Source of the DNA: Caldifarciminota bacterium
GTDB taxonomy: Bacteria; Hydrothermota; E44-bin80
DNA length: 6,508 bases
Direction: 5' to 3'
NCBI GenBank assembly: GCA_023127905.1
Contig: JAGMEZ010000475.1
Location: forward strand, 1 to 6,508
The position numbers and the translations under genes are program-made. Shown piece after piece: positions 1 through 5,298 of the stretch (position 1 is the first letter of the stretch; the number at the start of each line of letters is the position of its first letter). A model generated the notes under the pieces. That model did not search any database, was not told the DNA's origin, and saw nothing but the letters and a program-made list of their open reading frames with translations.

Positions 1-24
1 CTGGAAGCCTCGTCTATAACTTAA
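1..24 (+). CDS. Possible 3' end of an upstream gene, perhaps rnfE (partial)
   Basis: Reading from base 1, the frame gives LEASSIT and then a TAA stop at 22-24. In many Rnf operons rnfE directly precedes rnfA, so these could be the last residues of RnfE. Seven residues are too few to identify a family. The frame starting at base 2 also stops early, at 17-19, while the frame starting at base 3 stays open to a TAG at 159-161. That longer reading crosses the CACAGAG/CTCTGTG repeat words and looks like translated spacer. The assignment rests on gene order alone. Confidence 0.3.
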   Translation: MEASSIT

Positions 25-35
25 AAGAAATTGAG

Positions 36-139
36 TTCACAGAGGGGGGAGAGAAGACAATGTTTAAAAAGTTGTTGAAACTAAACAACCTCTGTGTTTA
101 CTTCGTATTCACTCAGCACATGCTCTGTGGTAAAGCTTT
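36..139. repeat. Spacer with inverted CACAGAG/CTCTGTG words upstream of rnfA
   Basis: CACAGAGG at 38-45 is the exact reverse complement of CCTCTGTG at 89-96. A further CTCTGTG lies at 123-129, so one 7-base word occurs three times in mixed orientation. Nested inside is GTTGTT (71-76) facing AACAAC (84-89) across 7 bases, and AAAGCTTT at 132-139 is an 8-base palindrome. Such words are common in intergenic repeat-like elements of several bacterial phyla, which is a recollection and not a search result. The region could fold in RNA and could influence rnfA expression, but no regulator site is recognised. Confidence 0.45.
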
Positions 140-159
140 CGCAGTACTTAGCATTATAT

Positions 160-165
160 AGGAGG
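160..165 (+). promoter_or_regulatory. Ribosome binding site of rnfA
   Basis: AGGAGG, a full Shine-Dalgarno core, ends 4 bases before the ATG at 170. The spacing is slightly short, but the match is strong and fixes the rnfA start. Confidence 0.85.
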
Positions 166-169
166 CGAA

Positions 170-751
170 ATGAATATAATTCTTATTTTCATTGCTGCTA
201 CAATAGTAAATAATTTGGTCTTAGCATACTTTCTCGGTATTTGCCCTTTTCTCGGTGTATCAAGTAAAATTGAATCTGCTGTTGGAATGGGGCTTGCGGC
301 AACATTTGTGATGACCCTTGCAGCAACGGTTACCTGGCTTATCTACCATTATATACTGGTCAGATTCAATGTTCCATTCCTTGAGTATGTTTCCTTTATT
401 CTTGTGATTGCTTCTCTTGTTCAGATAGTAGAGATGTTTATCAAGAAATTCAGTCCGGATTTATACAGAGCGCTTGGAATCTATCTACCCCTTATTACGA
501 CAAATTGTGCAATTCTCGGGTTAACACTATTTATGGTGTTAAGAGAATATAATTTTCTTGAAAGTGTTGTCTTTGGTTTTGGCTCAGGAATTGGTTTTAC
601 ACTCGTTCTTCTTATCATGGCTGGAATAAGAGAGGAATTGGAATTTGCAGATGTTCCTGAAGCATTTAAAGGTGCTCCAATAACACTTATCCTGGCAGGG
701 CTGCTTGCGCTTGCTTTTATGGGATTTTCAGGAATTATCAGTACCTCATAA
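170..751 (+). CDS. rnfA: Rnf complex membrane subunit RnfA
   Basis: RnfA is an integral membrane subunit of the Rnf ferredoxin:NAD+ oxidoreductase, which couples electron transfer to Na+ or H+ movement across the cytoplasmic membrane. The 193 residues equal the length of E. coli RnfA (RsxA). About six hydrophobic helices are visible. The signature NNLVLAYFLGICPFLG lies at residues 14-29 and includes Cys25. A second family cysteine, Cys113, sits in TTNCAILG. In Rnf and Nqr the equivalent half-helix cysteines of RnfA/RnfE (NqrD/NqrE) hold an intramembrane iron-sulfur centre, so both ligands expected from this subunit are present. NqrE is a close paralogue, but the neighbouring rnfB makes Rnf the right assignment. 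The start is set by AGGAGG just upstream. A 201-base spacer separates it from rnfB, which is unusually long for this operon. Confidence 0.95.
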   Translation: MNIILIFIAATIVNNLVLAYFLGICPFLGVSSKIESAVGMGLAATFVMTLAATVTWLIYHYILVRFNVPFLEYVSFILVIASLVQIVEMFIKKFSPDLYRALGIYLPLITTNCAILGLTLFMVLREYNFLESVVFGFGSGIGFTLVLLIMAGIREELEFADVPEAFKGAPITLILAGLLALAFMGFSGIISTS

Positions 752-860
752 ACATAATTGCAAATGCAAAATTATCAATTAAAAATTAGCAATGTAGAAC
801 AAGGAGTCATTGCGAAAATACTTTCATATTAACAGGTGAAGCTAAACCATGGAAGAACAG

Positions 861-879
861 GCGAGGCATCTTGCCTCGC
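861..879. repeat. Perfect hairpin, 8-bp stem
   Basis: GCGAGGCA (861-868) and TGCCTCGC (872-879) are exact reverse complements around a TCT loop. The stem is GC-rich inside an AT-rich genome. No T-run follows, so it is not a typical intrinsic terminator. With the second hairpin 14 bases later it looks like part of a REP-like or MITE-like short repeat. Confidence 0.75.
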
Positions 880-893
880 ATCGAGAAGGTAGC

Positions 894-911
894 CGCAGGC
901 TTTAGCCTGCG
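894..911. repeat. Perfect hairpin, 7-8-bp stem
   Basis: CGCAGGCT (894-901) and AGCCTGCG (904-911) are exact reverse complements around TT. Sterically the fold is more likely a 7-bp stem with a TTTA tetraloop. It lies 27 bases upstream of the rnfB Shine-Dalgarno sequence and is not followed by a T-run. It could stabilise the mRNA or modulate rnfB translation, or be only part of the dispersed element. Confidence 0.75.
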
Positions 912-938
912 TAGTAGTTGTTGAATCTAAAAAAGTTT

Positions 939-944
939 AAGGAG
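939..944 (+). promoter_or_regulatory. Ribosome binding site of rnfB
   Basis: AAGGAG ends 8 bases before the ATG at 953. It confirms this start, which also lies just before the expected membrane-anchor helix. Confidence 0.85.
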
Positions 945-952
945 TTGAAAAG

Positions 953-1798
953 ATGAACATTATAGTAATTTCTACAATAGCTATGGGTGGGCTTGGCATG
1001 TTCTTCGCAATAATTCTTGCCATAACCAATAAGAAACTTTATGTGAAAGAGGACCCAAGGATTGAGAAAGTTCTTGAGGCGTTGCCTGGTGTGAATTGTG
1101 GTGCTTGTGGAAATGCAAGTTGTCATGATCTTGCGCAGAAGATTGTAAAAGGTGAAGCGGAACCGCATGACTGCCCTGTTGGAGATAGTGAAGTTACGGA
1201 GAATATTGCTAATATCCTTGGAATAGAAAGTAAAGAGGTCATTACTAAGGTTGCCATTGTTCATTGTGGTGCAACAGAGAAAATAAGAAAGAAAAGAGCA
1301 GTCTATATTGGCGGACAGACCTGTAGGGTTGCAGATATAATCGGTGGTGAAATTTCCTGTTCTTATGGATGTTTTGGATATGGAGATTGTGTTACAGTAT
1401 GTCTTTTTGATGCGATCGAGATGGTAGAAGGACTTCCTGTCATTGATTTGATGAAATGTACGGGTTGCGGTCAATGTGTAGAAGCCTGTCCAAGAAATAT
1501 TATATCCATTGAAGATTTCAGTAAAGAGAAACTTACATCTACTATTTCAATTGCATGCAATAATCCTGATAAAGGTGCAGTTGTACGGAAAATCTGCGAA
1601 GTTGGCTGTATTGGTTGCAGTCTTTGTGAAAAGAATTGTGAGGATGGTTCTTTTTATATGGATGGAATGCTTGCACGAATTGACTATAGTAAGGTGTATA
1701 ACTCGGAGAAATGGGACCTTGTTATTGAAAAATGTCCAGCGAAAACTATTAAAAAACTTGGTAAGGAATCGAAATGTGTTTGTGTAACACACCCTTAA
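953..1798 (+). CDS. rnfB: Rnf complex iron-sulfur subunit RnfB
   Basis: RnfB is the membrane-anchored, multi-cluster electron entry subunit of the Rnf complex and is thought to accept electrons from reduced ferredoxin. Order of parts in 281 residues: an N-terminal membrane helix (about 3-24); a Fes-type four-cysteine domain with Cys49, Cys52, Cys57 and Cys74; a ferredoxin-like pair with Cys136, Cys140, Cys146, Cys150 and then Cys169, Cys172, Cys175, Cys179; and a second ferredoxin-like region with Cys219, Cys222, Cys225, Cys229. Cys105, Cys124 and Cys202 sit at positions I recall as conserved in clostridial-type RnfB. The protein is longer than the E. coli form (about 190 residues). In the last domain the usual second CxxCxxCxxxCP motif is eroded: after IDYSK only Cys261-Pro remains, so one [4Fe-4S] cluster appears to be missing. 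rseC follows 29 bases downstream. Confidence 0.96.
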   Translation: MNIIVISTIAMGGLGMFFAIILAITNKKLYVKEDPRIEKVLEALPGVNCGACGNASCHDLAQKIVKGEAEPHDCPVGDSEVTENIANILGIESKEVITKVAIVHCGATEKIRKKRAVYIGGQTCRVADIIGGEISCSYGCFGYGDCVTVCLFDAIEMVEGLPVIDLMKCTGCGQCVEACPRNIISIEDFSKEKLTSTISIACNNPDKGAVVRKICEVGCIGCSLCEKNCEDGSFYMDGMLARIDYSKVYNSEKWDLVIEKCPAKTIKKLGKESKCVCVTHP

Positions 1799-1817
1799 AT
1801 CGCCATCTCTAAACACC

Positions 1818-1821
1818 GGAG
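1818..1821 (+). promoter_or_regulatory. Ribosome binding site of the rseC-like gene
   Basis: A short GGAG lies 6 bases before the ATG at 1828, within the 29-base gap after rnfB. It supports this start and translation from a shared rnfB-rseC transcript. Confidence 0.55.
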
Positions 1822-1827
1822 CTTTTA

Positions 1828-2277
1828 ATGAGAGATAATAGAGTAGTTGCCAGGATTGTTGAGGTTACTGATAAAGGAACTGCGAAAGTTCTTACTTATC
1901 GAACAAAGATGTGTAGTCACTGTCCATCAAAAAGCGTGTGTAAACCTCCGGAAGAGGGGAAGGAATTTACCGTTGAAGTGGAAAACCCTATTGGTGCACT
2001 AAAGGGTGATATTGTTGAAATTGGGCTTGCACATGGAGTTCTCTTTATAGCTTCTTTTTGGGCGTACCTTGTACCTACCATTTTATTCATTATAGGAGTA
2101 GCAATAGGGTTTTCACTTTTATCGAAATTTGTGTTGTTCATTAATAGAGAATTTCTTGGGCTCATAACAGGTGTAATCCTCCTTGGAGTGAGCCTCATAA
2201 TCCTGAAGTTTGTTAATAATCAGCTTGGTAGAAAGAAAACTTTCTGTCCGGAGATTATTGGTATTGTTACTGAATGA
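1828..2277 (+). CDS. rseC: RseC/MucC family membrane protein
   Basis: The protein has 149 residues, close to the usual RseC length of about 160. The N-terminal cytoplasmic part carries the family pattern: a V-A-x-I-V-E start, then Cys29-x2-Cys32-x5-Cys38 after a basic stretch, then VEVENPIGALKGDIVEIGL (49-67), matching the characteristic N-x-x-G-A-x-x-G-D-x-V motif. Two hydrophobic helices follow (about 71-98 and 109-128), the first containing the family's Y-L-V-P. A further cysteine, Cys140, lies near the C-terminus. In E. coli RseC works with the Rnf-like Rsx complex in keeping SoxR reduced, and in Azotobacter-type loci it is connected with Rnf. Its position 29 bases after rnfB implies a role with Rnf here, perhaps in assembly or cluster maturation. 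That role is inference, and no soxR gene is in view. Confidence 0.87.
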   Translation: MRDNRVVARIVEVTDKGTAKVLTYRTKMCSHCPSKSVCKPPEEGKEFTVEVENPIGALKGDIVEIGLAHGVLFIASFWAYLVPTILFIIGVAIGFSLLSKFVLFINREFLGLITGVILLGVSLIILKFVNNQLGRKKTFCPEIIGIVTE

Positions 2278-2366
2278 TTTCATAAGCATTGAAATTTTAT
2301 TCAGGGGTTTATTGGCAATATCAATGGTTCGATCTAAGATTTTAGCAAATAGAATTATTTTTAGAA

Positions 2367-3311
2367 ATGATTGATAAGATACCAATTATTTTTTCAAAAT
2401 ATTATGATATAGGTTTAGGAGGTACCGAAGAGGTTCATCCTGTTGATGCAAAAAGGTATGGGAAAATCTATTATTATTTAATCAAGAATGCAGGAATTAA
2501 TGAACATAGTTTTTATTCTCCAGAAAAGGTTACAGATGAGGATCTCCTTTCTGTTCATACAAGAAAGTACCTTTCTTCATTGAAAAATTCGGAGACTATT
2601 GCACGGATTGCGGAATTTAAGATTCTTGCATCTATTCCGAATGAAATTTTGCAAAATAAGTTGCTGAAATCGGTACGGTATGCAGCAGGTGGAACCATAA
2701 TGGGAAGTAGATTGGCTTTAGAATACGGTTGGGCAATAAATCTATCAGGTGGGTATCATCATGCAAAGTCAAATTCTGGTGGAGGATTTTGTTTTTTTGC
2801 CGATATTCCTATTGCAGTATATAAATTATTTAAGAAAAATCCAGTACTGTCAGTTATGATTATCGACCTGGATGCACATCAGGGCAATGGGTATGCATCT
2901 ATTTTTAAGGATGATGAGAGGATTCACATTCTTGATGTTTACAATGAGCAAATCTATCCAAATGATTTTGAGGCTCGGAAATATATTGAATTTAACTATC
3001 CAGTTTCATCATATATTAAAGATGCAGAATATATTCATTTAATAGATAGAGAGATACCTATTGCTATAGAAAGATCAAAGCCTGGCATAATTGTTTATAT
3101 TTCAGGGTCAGATATATATGAAAATGATGCCCTTGGATGCATGGGTATTTCAGAAGAGGGAATTATCAGGCGTGATGAAATAGTATTCAGAAATGCAGTA
3201 GAGAATAAAATTCCGATAGTGATGGTTTTAGGTGGAGGATATACAGAAGAATGTGCGATAATTACTGGAAAATCAATTGTAAATATTTTAAAGAATGTAA
3301 TAATCTTTTAG
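2367..3311 (+). CDS. Histone deacetylase family protein, class IV (HDAC11-like)
   Basis: This is a zinc-dependent amidohydrolase of the arginase/deacetylase fold, 314 residues, probably cytoplasmic with no signal peptide. Visible motifs in order: PIIFSKYYD (6-14); HPVDAKRYGKI (24-34); NLSGGYHHA (125-133) with the catalytic His131-His132 pair; GGGFCFFADI (138-147); IDLDAHQGNG (166-175) supplying zinc ligands Asp169 and His171; GSD (247-249) with the third ligand Asp249; S-x-x-G-x-x-x-RD (262-270); and LGGGY (288-292) with transition-state Tyr292. All catalytic residues are present. GGGFCFFADI and the short length resemble class IV enzymes more than AcuC or acetylpolyamine amidohydrolases. Human HDAC11 removes long-chain fatty acyl groups, but the bacterial substrate is unknown. 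There is no good Shine-Dalgarno site. The ATG at 2367 is chosen because an in-frame TAG lies at 2343-2345 and the first motif begins at residue 6. It lies 89 bases after rseC on the same strand, so co-transcription is possible. Confidence 0.93.
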   Translation: MIDKIPIIFSKYYDIGLGGTEEVHPVDAKRYGKIYYYLIKNAGINEHSFYSPEKVTDEDLLSVHTRKYLSSLKNSETIARIAEFKILASIPNEILQNKLLKSVRYAAGGTIMGSRLALEYGWAINLSGGYHHAKSNSGGGFCFFADIPIAVYKLFKKNPVLSVMIIDLDAHQGNGYASIFKDDERIHILDVYNEQIYPNDFEARKYIEFNYPVSSYIKDAEYIHLIDREIPIAIERSKPGIIVYISGSDIYENDALGCMGISEEGIIRRDEIVFRNAVENKIPIVMVLGGGYTEECAIITGKSIVNILKNVIIF

Positions 3312-3342
3312 TACAAAAGTAAGGGAACGGTGAACCATGCCC

Positions 3343-5214
3343 CTACCTGATTTCACGGTGTCTTTTTGCAAGAAGAATAATATCGCGCAGCTCTTCGATG
3401 CTTTTTGCGTTCAACCAGTTCTTATCAAAATTTTCATCTTGAACAATCTGGGCAATTGCAGAGAGTGCACGCAGGTGGAAGTTCCTTTCGTCACGTGAGC
3501 CAACCAATACAAATACAGCATAAACTGGTGGTGATGTTTCTATAAAGTCAACACCTGCCCTGCATCGAGCTACAAGTAATTCAAATTTATGTTCTCCCTC
3601 GATAATGATATGTGGGATTGCAAGACCAGGTCGTATTTCAGTCGTTGATTCCTTTTCTCTTGTAATGAATGAATTAAGCAGTTTTTTCTTATTAATATTT
3701 AATCGTTCAGCGAGTCTTTTTGTAATAATTGAGAAGAACTCATTTAGCGAGAATTCCTCATTTAAATCGATAATTTCACAATTTTTTACTAATTTATCAA
3801 ATCTATCCTCGATTATATTATCGCGCTCCTTCAAGATTTCACGCAACTCCCCACCGAGAGAGTCACCTGCGATTTCTTTTGCAGTAGCACGCTCGACAAT
3901 ATGGATAAGTGCTGATTTGCGCATCGTTTTTCCATGGGTGAAAAATTTATACCATAGATAGCTGATTATAATAAATCCTATTGTTACCAGAATTGATGTA
4001 ATACCCATCACAAAAAGAAGATAACCATAGCAGACAATTCCTGTAATTGGTAACCATGGATATAAAGGTGAAACGAATACTGGCTTATAATTGAGGATTT
4101 TGCTCTGGCGCATAATTATTGATGCCATTATCACGAACATAAACAAAAGAATTTTCATTGTAGATGCAACCTTTACGAGATTTTCAATGTTTAATGAGAG
4201 AATAAATACAAGCATAAAAATCCCTGTACATAGTATGGAGAAATGTGGTGTCTTGAATCGGTTATTAATTCTTGAGAAGAAATCAGGTAGGAGTTGATCA
4301 CGGCTCATTGCGACGAGAAACCTTGATGAAGAAAGAATACCTGCATTGGCAGTAGAAACAAAAGCAAGAATTGCTGCAAATGCCATTATGACACTGCCAA
4401 ATGTTCCCATAATTTTATATCCAGCAGTTGATATGGGGGTAAGCGAATGTGCAAATTCATATTTGTCAAGCATACCAACAGTTACAAAAATAGTTAATCC
4501 ATAAAGAAGTAGAACAACGCAGAAAGCGATTATCATTCCGTAAGGAATGTTCTTCGATGGATTCTCAACTTCTTCAGCAACACTTGTGATTTTTGTTAAT
4601 CCTCCAAATGAGATGAAGACAATCCCTGCTGCTGCAATCAATTTGTGTAAATTTAATGGAACAGTTTGCCTGTACCTGTTAACATCCAGTATCATCGATC
4701 CTCGAAATATATAAAGTATTATTAAACTAATAAGAACCATTACGATGAAAATCTGAATTTTACTGGTAAGTTTTACACTAATTAAATTGATAATGATAAA
4801 AATTATACAGAATCCTGATGCAATGAGTTTAATTTCAAGTTCTGAAATGTTTGGATTTATTAACGTTGCAAATGCGCCGATACCAACCAGTGCAAAAGCA
4901 CTTTTAAGGCTGAGCGAAAACCAGCTTGAAAACCCGCCAATAGTGCCTGCTGCTGATCCCATACTGCGTTCTATGAAAAAATAACTACCACCAGCTTTAG
5001 GCATTGCTGTAGTGAGTTCAGCTTTTGCAAAAAGAGCAGGTAGAACAAGTATTCCAGCAATGATATAAGCTAAGATAACTGCTGATCCCACTTTTGCATA
5101 CACCAATCCAGGAAGGATGAACAAACCTGAACTGATCATTGCACCTGTTGAGATAGAAAATACCCCAACACCACTCAGTTGACGGAGCAAACGTTTATTT
5201 TTACCGTTAATCAT
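3343..5214 (-). CDS. APC-type amino acid permease fused to a PTS EIIA domain
   Basis: This 623-residue fusion has an N-terminal APC transporter of about 12 helices (about 10-425). Helix 1 has the unwound substrate-binding motif GAMISSGLFILPG (24-36), followed by PKAGGSYFF (72-80) and, in helix 6, SFGG (202-205) leading to AEEVENPSKNIP (213-224). Residues about 430-482 form a charged, helical linker beginning ALIHIVERATAKEI. Residues about 483-621 are a PTS EIIA type 2 (fructose/PtsN-like) domain with PGLAIPH, where His535 is the expected phosphorylation site, and a second conserved His580 in NFHLRAL. The transporter probably imports an amino acid or amine, while the EIIA domain probably senses phosphorylation state and adjusts transport. 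Neither the substrate nor the phosphodonor can be read here. It lies 84 bases downstream of glnA on the same strand, suggesting a nitrogen-related role. No strong Shine-Dalgarno site precedes the ATG. The start is supported by its placement just before helix 1. Confidence 0.92.
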   Translation of the reverse strand: MINGKNKRLLRQLSGVGVFSISTGAMISSGLFILPGLVYAKVGSAVILAYIIAGILVLPALFAKAELTTAMPKAGGSYFFIERSMGSAAGTIGGFSSWFSLSLKSAFALVGIGAFATLINPNISELEIKLIASGFCIIFIIINLISVKLTSKIQIFIVMVLISLIILYIFRGSMILDVNRYRQTVPLNLHKLIAAAGIVFISFGGLTKITSVAEEVENPSKNIPYGMIIAFCVVLLLYGLTIFVTVGMLDKYEFAHSLTPISTAGYKIMGTFGSVIMAFAAILAFVSTANAGILSSSRFLVAMSRDQLLPDFFSRINNRFKTPHFSILCTGIFMLVFILSLNIENLVKVASTMKILLFMFVIMASIIMRQSKILNYKPVFVSPLYPWLPITGIVCYGYLLFVMGITSILVTIGFIIISYLWYKFFTHGKTMRKSALIHIVERATAKEIAGDSLGGELREILKERDNIIEDRFDKLVKNCEIIDLNEEFSLNEFFSIITKRLAERLNINKKKLLNSFITREKESTTEIRPGLAIPHIIIEGEHKFELLVARCRAGVDFIETSPPVYAVFVLVGSRDERNFHLRALSAIAQIVQDENFDKNWLNAKSIEELRDIILLAKRHREIR

Positions 5215-5298
5215 AATTATTTCTTTGAGATGAGAAAAACACCATGTTAATCACGGCATTTTAGTTTTACGGGGTGCAATATCGATATAGATGAGTGA
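5215..5298 (-). other. Short spacer between glnA and the permease gene
   Basis: These 84 bases lie between the glnA stop and the permease start on the minus strand. I see no convincing terminator hairpin with a T-run and no clear sigma-70 promoter with correct spacing. The simplest reading is read-through from glnA into the permease gene. A weak internal promoter cannot be excluded. Confidence 0.4.

Larger units (their letters stand above)
752..938. repeat. Composite intergenic repeat-like spacer between rnfA and rnfB
   Basis: This non-coding spacer has two parts of contrasting composition. The first (about 752-835) is AT-rich and begins with an imperfect palindrome at 754-775 (ATAATTGCA facing TGCAAAATTAT, with a two-base bulge), followed by AATTAAAAATT. 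The second (about 855-915) is GC-rich and holds two perfect hairpins, listed separately. The words AGTCATTGCGA (about 804-814) and GGTAGCCGCAGGCTTTAGCC resemble dispersed intergenic repeats seen in several uncultured bacterial genomes. That resemblance is from memory. No credible reading frame is present. It probably represents one or more inserted short repeats that split an originally tighter rnfA-rnfB junction. Confidence 0.55.

Noticed and set aside
3..161. Open plus-strand frame from base 3 to the TAG at 159-161, possibly a longer end of the upstream gene
   Set aside because: It runs through the CACAGAG/CTCTGTG inverted words and gives a sequence with no resemblance to an RnfE C-terminus. 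It would also end only 8 bases before the rnfA start. It remains possible but is not supported.
170..751. NqrE instead of RnfA
   Set aside because: NqrE is a close paralogue, but the downstream neighbour is a Rnf-specific multi-cluster RnfB and no Nqr gene is present.
902..1474. Open frame of 190 codons on the minus strand opposite rnfB
   Set aside because: It overlaps the strongly supported rnfB coding sequence and has no recognisable domain. It is a by-product of rnfB codon usage.
2277..2298. Hairpin after rseC (ATTTCA 2277-2282 facing TGAAAT 2290-2295, then TTT)
   Set aside because: The 6-bp stem has a single G-C-rich position and a 7-base loop, with only a very short T-run. It is too weak to call an intrinsic terminator.
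3312..3342. Bidirectional terminator between the convergent deacetylase and permease genes
   Set aside because: Only short interrupted pairings are visible (AGGG with CCCT, GGT with ACC) and there is no T-run. A terminator would be expected here, but the sequence does not show one clearly.
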